A stretch of DNA of 64,000 nucleotides from JAWKSY01 sp041402125 (GTDB lineage Bacteria > Planctomycetota > GCA-002687715 > DRQF01). Shown here piece by piece: positions 33,070-43,976 of the stretch. Below the pieces are notes generated by a model that worked only from the letters and a program-made list of their open reading frames with translations, did not search any database and had not been told where the DNA came from. The position numbers and the translations under genes are program-made. Within the stretch, counting starts at the first letter, position 1, and the number at the start of each line of letters is the position of its first letter. The stretch lies in the NCBI GenBank assembly GCA_041402125.1, contig JAWKSY010000002.1, positions 1 through 64,000 of the forward strand. Direction: 5' to 3'.

Positions 33070-34023
33070 ATGGAACGGGTTCTGATCACGGGCGGAGCGG
33101 GTTTCCTCGGCTCCCATCTCTGCGACTTGTTCGTGGGGAAGGGCTTCGAGGTGATCTGCATGGACAACCTGATCACGGGCAATCCCGACAACATCGCCCA
33201 CCTCTTCGGGCACGAGAGATTCACCTTCGTCCGGCACGACGTCACGAACTACGTCCACGTCGCGGGTGATCTCGACTACATCCTCCACTTCGCCTCGCCG
33301 GCCAGCCCGATCGACTATCTCGAGCTGCCGATCCAGACGCTGAAGGTGGGAAGCCTGGGCACGCACAAGGTGCTCGGCCTCGCGAAGGCCAAGAACGCGC
33401 GCTTTCTGCTCGCGTCGACCTCCGAGGTCTACGGCGATCCGTTGATCCATCCGCAGCCGGAGCGCTACTGGGGGAACGTCAACCCCGTCGGACCGCGCGG
33501 CGTCTACGACGAGGCCAAGCGCTTCGCCGAGGCCATGACCATGGCCTACCACCGCTTCCACGGCGTGGACACGCGGATCGTCCGCATCTTCAACACCTAC
33601 GGACCGCGGATGCGCCTGAAGGACGGTCGGGCCCTGCCCGCCTTCATGTCCCAGGCGCTGCGCGGCGAGGACGTGACGGTCTTCGGCGACGGCAGCCAGA
33701 CGCGCAGCTTCTGCTACGTCGCGGACCTCGTCGAGGGCATCTACCGGCTCCTGATGAGCGACGAGGTGGATCCGGTCAACATCGGCAACCCGCACGAGAT
33801 CACGATCCAGCGCTTCGCGGAGGAGATCGTGCGGCTCACGGGATCGGCCAGCCGCATCATCCACCAGGCGCTGCCGGAGGACGATCCGAAGATCCGCCAG
33901 CCCGACATCGAGCGCGCGCGTCGGATCCTGGGCTGGTCGCCGGAGGTCGAGCTCGAGGAGGGTCTCCAGCGCACGCTGGCCTTCTTCCGCGAGCACGTGG
34001 ATCCCGCGGTGAGGGACGCCTGA
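33070..34023 (+). CDS. UDP-glucuronate decarboxylase (UDP-xylose synthase)
   Basis: An extended SDR enzyme of 317 residues that converts UDP-glucuronate to UDP-xylose with bound NAD. The NAD motif is TGGAGFLGSHLCD. The UXS subfamily signature is strong: HFASPASPIDYLELPIQTLK, then STSEVYGDPL, HPQPERYWGNVNP and the catalytic YDEAK with its Lys. It opens the polysaccharide precursor operon, followed after 1 nt by glmS. UDP-glucuronate supply (a UDP-glucose dehydrogenase) is not obvious here unless the dehydrogenase at 35875 has that activity. Confidence 0.9.
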   Translation: MERVLITGGAGFLGSHLCDLFVGKGFEVICMDNLITGNPDNIAHLFGHERFTFVRHDVTNYVHVAGDLDYILHFASPASPIDYLELPIQTLKVGSLGTHKVLGLAKAKNARFLLASTSEVYGDPLIHPQPERYWGNVNPVGPRGVYDEAKRFAEAMTMAYHRFHGVDTRIVRIFNTYGPRMRLKDGRALPAFMSQALRGEDVTVFGDGSQTRSFCYVADLVEGIYRLLMSDEVDPVNIGNPHEITIQRFAEEIVRLTGSASRIIHQALPEDDPKIRQPDIERARRILGWSPEVELEEGLQRTLAFFREHVDPAVRDA

Positions 34024-34024
34024 A

Positions 34025-35857
<1,833 letters not shown>

Positions 35858-35874
35858 ACGTCAAGGAACGAGAG

Positions 35875-37200
35875 ATGAAGATGGCTTCGGAAACCAACAG
35901 CGCCGCCGTCCTCGCGGAGCGGCTCGAGACGGGCCGCGCGAAGGTCGCGGTCGTCGGCATGGGTTACGTCGGACTGCCGCTCGCGGTGGAGTTCGCGAAC
36001 GCCGGGCTCGAGGTCGTGGGCATCGACGTCTCCGAGGAGCGCGTCGCGCAGATCAACCGCGGCGAGTCCTACATCGGTGACGTCGAGACCGACGAGCTGG
36101 CGCCGCTGGTGAAGTCCGGCAAGATCACGGGCTCGCTCCCGGGCCCGGTCATCGGCGAGGCGGACGCCGTCAGCATCTGCGTCCCGACGCCGCTCCGGAA
36201 GTCGAAGGACCCGGACATCTCCTACATCGTCGCCGCCACGGAGGTCGTCGCGCAGTACCTGCGCCCCGGCCAGCTCGTCGTGCTCGAGAGCACGACCTAC
36301 CCGGGCACGACGGAGGAGGTCATCCGGCCGCGCCTCGAGGAGCACGGGCTCGTCGTCGGTCGCGACATCTTCCTCTGCTTCTCGCCCGAGCGCGTCGATC
36401 CGGGCAACCCCACCTGGCACACCCGCAACACGCCGAAGGTCGTCGGCGGCACGACGACGCGCTGCGCCGAGATGGGCGCCAAGCTCTACTCGCACGCGGT
36501 GGACACGATCGTCCCCGTCTCCGGCACGAAGACGGCGGAGATGGTGAAGCTCCTCGAGAACACCTTCCGCAGCGTCAACATCGGCCTCGTGAACGAGCTC
36601 GCGATCATCTGCGACAAGCTCGAGGTCAGCGTCTGGGAGGTCATCGGCGCCGCCGCGACGAAGCCCTTCGGCTTCATGCCCTTCTGGCCCGGACCGGGCC
36701 TCGGCGGGCACTGCATTCCCGTCGATCCGCACTATTTGAGCTGGAAGATGAAGAGCCTCAACTACCACGCTCGCTTCATCGAGCTGGCGGACGAGGTCAA
36801 CAGCCACATGCCCGAGCACGTGGTCAGCAAGGTCTCGGACGCCCTGAACGGCGTCCGCAAGGCGGTCAACGGCTCGACCGTCCTCGTGCTCGGCCTGGCC
36901 TACAAGAAGAACGTCGACGACCTCCGCGAGTCGCCGGCCCTCGACATCGTCGGGCTCCTGCGTCGCCGCGGCGCGCAGGTCGAGTGGGCGGACTCCTGGG
37001 TGGCCGACCCCGACTTCGGCGACGAGGGCGTCCGCAAGGTCGATCTGGACGCCGAGGCGCTCCGCCGCGCGGACTGCGTCGTCGTGGTGACCGATCACGC
37101 CGACTTCGACCCGGCCTTCATCGTCGAACACGCCGACGTCGTGGTGGACACGCGCAACCTCACCAAGGGGATCGTCGACGCCAAGATCTGGAGGCTCTGA
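35875..37200 (+). CDS. Nucleotide-sugar dehydrogenase, UDP-HexNAc (WbpA/WbpO-like) type
   Basis: An NAD-dependent 6-dehydrogenase of about 441 residues that oxidises a UDP-sugar at C6 to the uronic acid. It has VVGMGYVGLPLAVEF, VPTPLRKSKDPD, STTYPGTTEE, the Lys region NTFRSVNIGLVNELA and the catalytic cysteine in GPGLGGHCIPVDPHYLSW. The last two patterns fit the UDP-N-acetyl-glucosamine/galactosamine group rather than UDP-glucose dehydrogenases. With WecB nearby, UDP-ManNAcA or UDP-GalNAcA are possible products. The ATG at 35875 has an AAGGA site; a GTG at 35854 overlapping the glmS stop is an alternative start. Confidence 0.88.
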   Translation: MKMASETNSAAVLAERLETGRAKVAVVGMGYVGLPLAVEFANAGLEVVGIDVSEERVAQINRGESYIGDVETDELAPLVKSGKITGSLPGPVIGEADAVSICVPTPLRKSKDPDISYIVAATEVVAQYLRPGQLVVLESTTYPGTTEEVIRPRLEEHGLVVGRDIFLCFSPERVDPGNPTWHTRNTPKVVGGTTTRCAEMGAKLYSHAVDTIVPVSGTKTAEMVKLLENTFRSVNIGLVNELAIICDKLEVSVWEVIGAAATKPFGFMPFWPGPGLGGHCIPVDPHYLSWKMKSLNYHARFIELADEVNSHMPEHVVSKVSDALNGVRKAVNGSTVLVLGLAYKKNVDDLRESPALDIVGLLRRRGAQVEWADSWVADPDFGDEGVRKVDLDAEALRRADCVVVVTDHADFDPAFIVEHADVVVDTRNLTKGIVDAKIWRL

Positions 37201-37204
37201 TCCG

Positions 37205-38170
37205 ATGGCTCGCTACCTCGTCACGGGAGGAGCCGGCTTCATCGGTTCGCACCTCGTCGACCGCATCCTCGCGCGCGGGGACGAGGTCGTCGTCTTCGAC
37301 AACTTCAACGACTTCTACGATCCCGCGATCAAGCGCCGGAACGTCGCCGCTCACGTGGGGAATCCGGCCTTCCGGCTCGTCGAGGGGGATCTCCGTGACC
37401 CGGCCTCGATCCGCTCCGCCCTCGAGGGCGGCGTCGATCTCGTCGTCCACCTCGCGGCGATGGCGGGCGTGCGGCCCTCGCTGCGCGATCCGGGACTCTA
37501 CGTCGACGTCAACCTCCGCGGGACGGTGAACCTCTACGACGCCGTCCTCGAACACGGCGCGCGGCCGATCGTGTTCGCCTCGTCGAGCTCGGTCTACGGC
37601 GCCAACGAGAAGGTCCCCTTCGCGGAGTCCGATCCGGTCGACCACCCGGTCTCGCCCTACGCCGCGACGAAGAAGGCGGGGGAGCTCCTCTCCTTCACCT
37701 ACCACCACATCCACGCGCTGGACATCACCTGTCTGCGCTTCTTCACGGTGTACGGCCCGCGGCAGCGGCCCGAGATGGCGATCCACAAGTTCGTCCGCCA
37801 CGTCGACGAGGGCATCCCCCTCCCGATGTTCGGGGACGGGACGACCCGCCGCGACTACACCTTCGTCGACGACATCATGGACGGCGTCGTCCGCGCGATG
37901 GATCACTGCTCGGGATCCGGCTACCGCGTCTACAACCTCGGCGAGTCCCGCACCGTCGAGCTGCGCGAGCTGATCGGCATCATCGAGTCGGCGCTCGGCA
38001 AGCGCGCGGTGATCGACCGCCAGCTCGACCAGCCCGGAGACGTGCCCGCGACCTTCGCCGACATCTCGCTCGCCCGGGAGGAGCTCGGCTACTCTCCCGG
38101 CGTCGACATCGAGGAGGGCATCGCGACCTTCGTCTCCTGGTATCGCGAGCAGAAGGACCGCCGATCGTGA
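37205..38170 (+). CDS. NAD-dependent sugar epimerase, UDP-glucuronate 4-epimerase-like
   Basis: An extended SDR enzyme of 321 residues. It has TGGAGFIGSHLVDRI, a FDNFNDFYDPAIKRRN loop, HLAAMAGVRPSLRDP, SSSSVYGANEKVPF, the catalytic YAATKKAGE and RFFTVYGPRQRPEMAI. These patterns are typical of UDP-glucuronate 4-epimerases making UDP-galacturonate, though UDP-GlcNAcA or GDP-sugar specificity cannot be excluded. It starts 4 nt after the dehydrogenase gene and overlaps wecB by 4 bp. Confidence 0.85.
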   Translation: MARYLVTGGAGFIGSHLVDRILARGDEVVVFDNFNDFYDPAIKRRNVAAHVGNPAFRLVEGDLRDPASIRSALEGGVDLVVHLAAMAGVRPSLRDPGLYVDVNLRGTVNLYDAVLEHGARPIVFASSSSVYGANEKVPFAESDPVDHPVSPYAATKKAGELLSFTYHHIHALDITCLRFFTVYGPRQRPEMAIHKFVRHVDEGIPLPMFGDGTTRRDYTFVDDIMDGVVRAMDHCSGSGYRVYNLGESRTVELRELIGIIESALGKRAVIDRQLDQPGDVPATFADISLAREELGYSPGVDIEEGIATFVSWYREQKDRRS

Positions 38171-39270
38171 CCGGACGTCCGCTCCAGGTGGTCGCCATCG
38201 TCGGCGCCCGCCCGAATTTCATGAAGGTCGCGCCCCGGGCCTGGGCGGCGCGCGAGCGCGCCGACGTCGTGATCGACGTCGTGCACACCGGTCAGCACTA
38301 CGACCGGAACATGTCCGACCTCTTCTTCGAGGAGCTCGGCATCCCGGAACCCCGCGTGAATCTCGGGGTGGGATCCGGCTCGCACGCCCAGCAGACGGCC
38401 GAGGTCATGGTCCGCTTCGAGGCCGAGGTCCTCGCGTCGCGACCCGACGTCGTCCTCGTCGTCGGCGACGTCAACTCGACGATCGCCTGCGCGCTCGTCG
38501 CGGTGAAGCTGGGCATCCCCGTCGTCCACGTCGAGGCCGGCCTCCGGAGCTTCGATCGCAGGATGCCGGAGGAGATCAACCGCATCCTGACCGATTCCAT
38601 CAGCGACCGGCTCTACGTGACCGAGCGCAGCGGCATCGAGAACCTGCGCCGCGAGGGCGTTCCCGACGAGCGCGTGCGCCTCGTCGGCAACGTGATGATC
38701 GACACGCTGCTCCGGAACCGGGAGCTGGCCGAGCGCTCGGAGATCCTCGAGCGCCTGGGCCTCGAGGCGGGACGCTACGGCGTGCTCACCATGCACCGGC
38801 CCTCGAACGTCGACGATCCCGACCGCCTGCGTGCGCTCTGGGGCGCGGTCGCGCGGGTCTCGGGCGAGCTCGAGTTCGTCTTCCCGACGCACCCGCGGAC
38901 CCGGGCGCGGATCGAGGCGCTGCTCGCCGAGGTACCGGCCCGCGTGCGCCTGATCGAGCCGGCCGGCTACCTGGATTTCCTGAAGCTGCAGGCCCACGCG
39001 CGGCTGATCATGACGGACTCCGGCGGCATCCAGGAGGAGGCCACCATCCTCGGCGTTCCCTGCCTCACCATGCGGGAGAACACCGAACGCCCGGTGACGA
39101 TCGAGGTCGGTTGCAACCGTCTCGTCGGCACCGATCCGGCGCGCATCGAGGCCGCGGCGCGGGAGGCGCTCGCGGCCGGCGCGTCGGCTCCGCGCACGCC
39201 CGAGCTCTGGGACGGGCACGCGGCGGAGCGCATCGTGGACGATCTCGTGACGACCTACGGGGGAAACTGA
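38167..39270 (+). CDS. wecB: UDP-N-acetylglucosamine 2-epimerase (non-hydrolysing)
   Basis: WecB interconverts UDP-GlcNAc and UDP-ManNAc. The 367-residue enzyme has GARPNFMKVAP, HTGQHYDRNMS, VVGDVNST, HVEAGLRSFDRRMPEEINR, LTMHRPSNVDD and TDSGGIQEEA, all conserved in the family. The start is a GTG overlapping the previous stop. With the 6-dehydrogenase two genes upstream it could yield UDP-ManNAc uronic acid for a repeat unit. Confidence 0.95.
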   Translation: MTGRPLQVVAIVGARPNFMKVAPRAWAARERADVVIDVVHTGQHYDRNMSDLFFEELGIPEPRVNLGVGSGSHAQQTAEVMVRFEAEVLASRPDVVLVVGDVNSTIACALVAVKLGIPVVHVEAGLRSFDRRMPEEINRILTDSISDRLYVTERSGIENLRREGVPDERVRLVGNVMIDTLLRNRELAERSEILERLGLEAGRYGVLTMHRPSNVDDPDRLRALWGAVARVSGELEFVFPTHPRTRARIEALLAEVPARVRLIEPAGYLDFLKLQAHARLIMTDSGGIQEEATILGVPCLTMRENTERPVTIEVGCNRLVGTDPARIEAAAREALAAGASAPRTPELWDGHAAERIVDDLVTTYGGN

Positions 39271-39271
39271 C

Positions 39272-40231
39272 ATGGCCCGGGTGCTGATCACCGGGGGAGC
39301 CGGCTTCATCGGATCGAATCTCGCGGAGGCGCTGCTCGCCCGCGGGGACGAGGTCACGGTGATCGACGACTTCTCCAGCGGCCGGCGGGAGAACCTCGCC
39401 GGACTCGAAGGGCCGCTCACGGTCGTCGAGGGCGACATCCGCGATCCGGAGGCCCTCGCCCGCGCGACGGCGGGGCAGGACTACGTCCTGCACCAGGCCG
39501 CGGTGCCGAGCGTGCCGCGCTCGATGGACGATCCCGTCACGAGCCTGGAAGTGAACTCCCGCGGCACCCTCAACGTGCTGCTTGCCGCGCGCGACGCCGG
39601 CGTCCGCCGCGTCGTCTTCGCCGCCAGCTCCTCCGCCTACGGCGACAGCGTCACCCTCCCCAAGATCGAGACGATGCCGCGCCAGCCGAAGAGCCCCTAC
39701 GCGGCCGACAAGGTCCACGGCGAGTATCTCTGCCGGATCTTCCACACGAGCTACGGCCTCGAGACGGTCGCGCTGCGCTACTTCAACATCTTCGGTCCGC
39801 GGCAGAGCCCCGAGTCGGACTACGCCGCCGCGATCCCGCGCTTCGTCACCGCGATCCTCGACGGCCGGTCGCCGATCGTCTTCGGCGACGGGGAGCAGTC
39901 CCGCGATTTCACCTTCGTCGCGAACGCGGTGCGGGCGAACCTCCTCGCGATGGAGGCGAAGGACGCCTCGGGCGAGGTCTTCAACGTGGGCATCGGCGAG
40001 CGCATCACCGTGAACGACCTCATCGCGTCGATCGCGCGCGTCGTCGGCCGCGACTACACCATCGACTACCGCCCCGAGCGCAAGGGCGACGTCAAGCACA
40101 GCCTCGCGTCGATCGACAAGGCACGGGAGATCCTCGGCTACGAGCCCCTCGTCGCGCTCGACGAGGGCCTCCGGCTGACGATCGACTGGTTCCGGCGCAC
40201 CTGGACGGAGAAGGAGAGGGTCGGATCGTGA
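39272..40231 (+). CDS. NAD-dependent 4-epimerase, WbpP/TviC-like
   Basis: An extended SDR enzyme of 319 residues. It has TGGAGFIGSNLAEAL, HQAAVPSVPRSMDDP, SSSAYGDSVTLPK, the YAADK catalytic pair and RYFNIFGPRQSPESDYAA. The HQAAVPSVPRS and GPRQSPESDYAA patterns are those of UDP-GlcNAc/GalNAc 4-epimerases such as WbpP. It is preceded by a 1-nt gap after wecB and overlaps rmlA by 4 bp. The presence of WecB, a 6-dehydrogenase and this enzyme suggests N-acetylated hexosamine uronic acids in the polymer. Confidence 0.85.
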   Translation: MARVLITGGAGFIGSNLAEALLARGDEVTVIDDFSSGRRENLAGLEGPLTVVEGDIRDPEALARATAGQDYVLHQAAVPSVPRSMDDPVTSLEVNSRGTLNVLLAARDAGVRRVVFAASSSAYGDSVTLPKIETMPRQPKSPYAADKVHGEYLCRIFHTSYGLETVALRYFNIFGPRQSPESDYAAAIPRFVTAILDGRSPIVFGDGEQSRDFTFVANAVRANLLAMEAKDASGEVFNVGIGERITVNDLIASIARVVGRDYTIDYRPERKGDVKHSLASIDKAREILGYEPLVALDEGLRLTIDWFRRTWTEKERVGS

Positions 40232-40962
40232 AGGGCGTCATCCTGGCGGGCGGACTCGGAACGAGACTCCACCCGATCACGCGGGTCACCAACAAGCACC
40301 TGCTGCCGGTCTACGACAAGCCGATGATCTACTACCCGATCCAGGCGCTCGTGAACGCCGGGATCGAGGACATCCTCGTGGTCACCGGCGGCAACAACGC
40401 GGGCGACTTCCTGCGCCTCCTGCGCAACGGCAAGGAGTTCGGGCTCAGCCACCTGAACTACGCCTACCAGGAGGGGGAGGGCGGCATCGCCGACGCGTTG
40501 AGCCTCGCCGAGACCTTCGCCGCGGGCGACTCGATCTGCGTCGTCCTCGGCGACAACATCATCGAGGGGAACATCCTCGCCGCGCGTCGTCGCTTCGACG
40601 AGGAGAAGGCGGGCGCCGGCATCCTCCTCAAGAAGGTCCACGATCCGAAGCGCTTCGGCGTCCCGGAGCTGGACGGCGATCGCGTCGTGCGCATCGTCGA
40701 GAAGCCGAAGGACCCGCCGAGCGACTACGCCGTCACCGGCATCTACTTCTACGAGAACTCGGTCTTCGACATCATCGGCGGCCTCGAGCCCTCCGCCCGC
40801 GGCGAGCTCGAGATCACCGACGTCAACAACGTCTTCATCGAGCGCGGCACCATGATCTGGAGCGAGCTCGAGGGGTGGTGGACCGACGCCGGCACCTTCG
40901 AGTCCCTGCACCGCGCCTCGAACCTCGTGGCCGAGGGCGGCGCGAACAAGATGAAGCCGTGA
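40228..40962 (+). CDS. rmlA: Glucose-1-phosphate thymidylyltransferase (short RmlA type)
   Basis: This nucleotidyltransferase makes dTDP-glucose from glucose-1-phosphate and dTTP. The 244-residue protein begins with the pyrophosphorylase signature KGVILAGGLGTRLHPIT and has NKHLLPVYDKPMIYYPIQ, VLGDNIIEGN and EITDVNNVFIERG. It is shorter than the classical 290-residue RmlA and resembles the short form lacking the C-terminal dimer extension. It is the first of three rml genes that overlap by 4 bp each. Confidence 0.93.
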   Translation: MKGVILAGGLGTRLHPITRVTNKHLLPVYDKPMIYYPIQALVNAGIEDILVVTGGNNAGDFLRLLRNGKEFGLSHLNYAYQEGEGGIADALSLAETFAAGDSICVVLGDNIIEGNILAARRRFDEEKAGAGILLKKVHDPKRFGVPELDGDRVVRIVEKPKDPPSDYAVTGIYFYENSVFDIIGGLEPSARGELEITDVNNVFIERGTMIWSELEGWWTDAGTFESLHRASNLVAEGGANKMKP

Positions 40963-41867
40963 AGGTCCTCGTCGCGGGCGCGGCCGGGATGCTCGGCCGC
41001 AAGATCCTCGAGGTCTTCGCCGGGCGGGCGGAGTGCGTCCCGACCTCGCTCGCGGGGGAGGAGGACGGCCCGGGTTTCCGGACGCTCGACCTCCGCGACG
41101 AGCGGGCGATCGAGGACCGGCTCGCGAGCGAACGCCCCGACGCGGTGATCAACTGCGCGGCCTACACCGCCGTGGATCGCTGCGAGGACGAGGAGACGCT
41201 CGCCTTCGAGATCAACGCCGAGGCGCCGGGGCGCCTGGCCGCGGCCTGCGCGCGACGGGGCGTCCGGTTCGTCCACTTCTCGACCGACTACGTCTTCGAC
41301 GGCCGCCTCGGGCGCGCCTACGCGGAGGACGACGCGCCCTCGCCGGAGTCGGCCTACGGGCGGACGAAGCTCGAGGGCGAGCGGCGGGTGCGCGAGGCGG
41401 GCGGCGACTGGCTCATCGCGCGCATCCAGTGGCTCTACGGTGAGCACGGCCCCAACTTCGCGGAGACGATGCTGCGCCTCGCGGCGTCCCAGCCGCGCCT
41501 GCGGGTCGTGTCCGACCAGTTCGGATCGCCGACCTACACCGGCGACGTCGCCCGCGAGACCCTGCGCCTCCTCGAGGCGCGGCAGTCCGGGCTGTTCCAC
41601 GTCACCAATCGCGGCGAGACGTCCTGGCACGGCTTCGCGCGCGCGGTCCTCGACCGCGGCGGGTGGTCGGGGACGCCGATCGACGCGATCACGACGGCGG
41701 AGTTCCCGCGGCCGGCGCGCCGGCCCGCGTACTCCGTGCTGGAGAACCGACGCCTCGAGGCCACGATCGGTCGCACGATGCGGGTCTGGACCGAGGCGCT
41801 CGACGAGTACATGGAGCGCCGACGCCCGGCCGGCGAGGCCGAGCGCGCGCGAGGAGAGGCGAGATGA
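40959..41867 (+). CDS. rmlD: dTDP-4-dehydrorhamnose reductase
   Basis: RmlD reduces dTDP-4-keto-L-rhamnose to dTDP-L-rhamnose with NAD(P)H. The 302-residue protein starts at a GTG overlapping rmlA. It has AGAAGMLGRKILE, INCAAYTAVDRCEDE, STDYVFDG and the catalytic YGRTKLEGE. C-terminal QFGSPTYTGDVA is also family-specific. The last 20 residues (RRRPAGEAERARGEAR-type) are a low-complexity Arg/Ala/Glu tail. rmlC, needed to make its substrate, is not in this operon. Confidence 0.93.
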   Translation: MKVLVAGAAGMLGRKILEVFAGRAECVPTSLAGEEDGPGFRTLDLRDERAIEDRLASERPDAVINCAAYTAVDRCEDEETLAFEINAEAPGRLAAACARRGVRFVHFSTDYVFDGRLGRAYAEDDAPSPESAYGRTKLEGERRVREAGGDWLIARIQWLYGEHGPNFAETMLRLAASQPRLRVVSDQFGSPTYTGDVARETLRLLEARQSGLFHVTNRGETSWHGFARAVLDRGGWSGTPIDAITTAEFPRPARRPAYSVLENRRLEATIGRTMRVWTEALDEYMERRRPAGEAERARGEAR

Positions 41868-42874
41868 CGACGATCCTGGTCACCGGCGGCGCCGGCTTCA
41901 TCGGCAGCAACTACGTGCGGCTGCTCCGAGAGGAGCGTCCCGAGCTGCGCATCGTGAACGTCGACAAGCTGACCTACGCCGGCAACCTCGAGAACCTGGC
42001 CGGGATCGAGGAGGGCGAGGGCTACCGGTTCGTCCGCGCCGACATCTCGGATCGCGTCGCGCTGGCGGCGGCGATCGACGAGCCGATCCACCAGGTCGTC
42101 CACTTCGCGGCCGAGAGCCACGTCGACCGTTCGATCGAGGACGCGACCGCCTTCCTCGGCACCAACGTCCTCGGCACGCAGGTCCTGATCGACCTCGCGC
42201 GGGGATGGGGCGTCGAGAAGTTCGTCCACGTCTCCACCGACGAGGTCTACGGCAGCCTGGGCGAGGAGGGCCTCTTCACCGAGGAGACCCCGATCGCGCC
42301 CAACAGCCCGTACTCGGCGAGCAAGGCCTCGAGCGACCTCCTCGTCCGCGCCGCCTGCGAGACGCACGGCTTCCCGGGCGTCATCACGCGCTGCTCGAAC
42401 AACTACGGCCCCTACCAGTTCCCCGAGAAGCTGATCCCGCTCATGATCACCAACGCCTTCGAGGATCGGGAGCTCCCGGTCTACGGCGACGGGCGCAACG
42501 TGCGGGACTGGATCCACGTCGTCGATCACTGCCGGGGCGTCGATCTCGCGCGCGAGAAGGGACGGCCCGGAGAGGTCTACAACTTCGGCGGACGGAGCGA
42601 GCGTCGGAACCTCGACGTGGTGAAGACCGTCCTCGCCGGGCTCGACAAGCCCGAATCGCTCATCCGCTTCGTCACCGATCGCAAGGGTCACGACTGGCGC
42701 TACGCGATCGACTGCGCGAAGGCGGAGCGCGAGCTCGGTTTCACGCCCTCGGTGAGCTTCGAGGAGGGGATGCGCCGGACGATCGACTGGTACCTCGCGA
42801 ACGAGTCCTGGTGGCGTCGCGTGAAGTCCGGCGCGTACCAGGACTACTACGAGCGTCACTACGGGAACCGCTGA
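41864..42874 (+). CDS. rmlB: dTDP-glucose 4,6-dehydratase
   Basis: RmlB converts dTDP-glucose to dTDP-4-keto-6-deoxyglucose. The 336-residue protein has TGGAGFIGSNYVRLL, VDKLTYAGNLENL, HFAAESHVDRSI, VSTDEVYGSLGEEG and the catalytic YSASKASSD with its Tyr and Lys; the Asp-Glu pair is in the STDEVYG motif. CSNNYGPYQFPEKLIP and GDGRNVRDWIHV are also diagnostic. It overlaps rmlD by 4 bp. Confidence 0.96.
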   Translation: MTTILVTGGAGFIGSNYVRLLREERPELRIVNVDKLTYAGNLENLAGIEEGEGYRFVRADISDRVALAAAIDEPIHQVVHFAAESHVDRSIEDATAFLGTNVLGTQVLIDLARGWGVEKFVHVSTDEVYGSLGEEGLFTEETPIAPNSPYSASKASSDLLVRAACETHGFPGVITRCSNNYGPYQFPEKLIPLMITNAFEDRELPVYGDGRNVRDWIHVVDHCRGVDLAREKGRPGEVYNFGGRSERRNLDVVKTVLAGLDKPESLIRFVTDRKGHDWRYAIDCAKAERELGFTPSVSFEEGMRRTIDWYLANESWWRRVKSGAYQDYYERHYGNR

Positions 42875-42875
42875 G

Positions 42876-43628
42876 ATGAGCGCTCCGTCATCCGAGACGG
42901 GCGAGCGACCGCTCCTGTCGGTCATCGTCCCCGTCTACAACGAGGAGGCCACGCTGCCCGAGATCCTCCGCCGGATCCGGGCGACGGGAATCGACCTCGA
43001 GATCGTCTGCGTCGACGACGGATCGACCGACCGCTCCCGCGAGATCCTCGCGGCCGAGGAGAACGAGCGGACCCGGGTCATCCTCCACGAGCGGAACCTG
43101 GGCACGGCGGGCGCCCTCGCGACCGGCTTCGCCGCGGCGCGAGGCGAGATCCTCATCATCCAGGACGCTGACCTCGAGTACGACCCGGCCGAGTTCGCCC
43201 GGGTCATCGAGCCCATCCGGACCGGTCAGGCCGACGTCGTGTTCGGGTCGCGCTTCCAGGGCCACCAGGCGCGAGTTCACCTCTTCTTCCACTACGTCGC
43301 CAACCGGCTGCTCACGCTGCTCTCGAACATCTGCACGAACCTGAACCTCACGGACATGGAGTGCTGCTACAAGGCCTTCCGCCGCGAGATCCTCCAGGTG
43401 ATCCGGATCGAGTCGCGGCGCTTCGCGGTCGAGCCCGAGCTCGTCCAGAAGGTCGCGAAGCTCGGGGTGAAGGTCTACGAGGTCGGAGTCAGCTATCACG
43501 GCCGCGACTACAGCGAGGGGAAGAAGATCGGGATCCTCGACGCCTTCGAGGCGGTCTGGGCGATCTTCCGCTTCAAGCTCTTCTGGCGGCCGCCGAGCGA
43601 CTGGGTGCCGCCCCGTCGGCGGGGCTGA
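42876..43628 (+). CDS. Glycosyltransferase family 2, dolichyl-phosphate-mannose synthase-like
   Basis: A 250-residue GT-A fold enzyme. It has LSVIVPVYNEEATLPEIL, VCVDDGSTDRSREIL, IIQDADLEYDP (the DxD site) and VFGSRFQG. The C-terminal YHGRDYSEGKKIG segment is typical of polyprenyl-phosphate sugar synthases. No membrane helices are seen beyond a weakly hydrophobic stretch (HYVANRLLTLLSNI). It probably loads a sugar onto a polyprenyl phosphate, a donor form used by GT-C enzymes such as the one at 55023. It is the last gene of the precursor operon. Confidence 0.88.
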   Translation: MSAPSSETGERPLLSVIVPVYNEEATLPEILRRIRATGIDLEIVCVDDGSTDRSREILAAEENERTRVILHERNLGTAGALATGFAAARGEILIIQDADLEYDPAEFARVIEPIRTGQADVVFGSRFQGHQARVHLFFHYVANRLLTLLSNICTNLNLTDMECCYKAFRREILQVIRIESRRFAVEPELVQKVAKLGVKVYEVGVSYHGRDYSEGKKIGILDAFEAVWAIFRFKLFWRPPSDWVPPRRRG

Positions 43629-43976
43629 GAGACCTCGACGACTTTCGCGATACGCGATCCCGCTTTCGAGAATCCCGGGCTTCTTGGGCGCATCCGAGGC
43701 CAGTGGCACAATGGAGGCCGCGCCCGACGGAGCGATCCGGCCGGGCTCCGTTCATCCGGGCCACGAGGCTCGGACTCCGACGATACGCCGTCCTCGTGGA
43801 CGGCGTCGGCGGGGCGGGGCCGGTCGGCGTCCCGTTCGAAAATGCCGTCTTGCACTGGTCTTGTGTCCGGTGACGGACGATAAGAACTCGGGGAAGGCAT
43901 CGGCCGGGAAGAGGCCGACTCGGCCCGGACGACGGGATCCCCACGGGAAGATCGGGCGCAGGATGAGGGGACGGAC
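43629..43976. other. Intergenic region between precursor and export operons
   Basis: No coding sequence is supported. It contains a sigma-54-like element TGGCAC-aatgg-AGGC (43704-43718), with GG and GC 10 nt apart but a poor -12 half. An AT-richer patch with TTGCAC (43850-43855) and GATAAG (43879-43884) has spacing too long for a standard promoter. The export operon must be started from here or by read-through. Confidence 0.45.
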
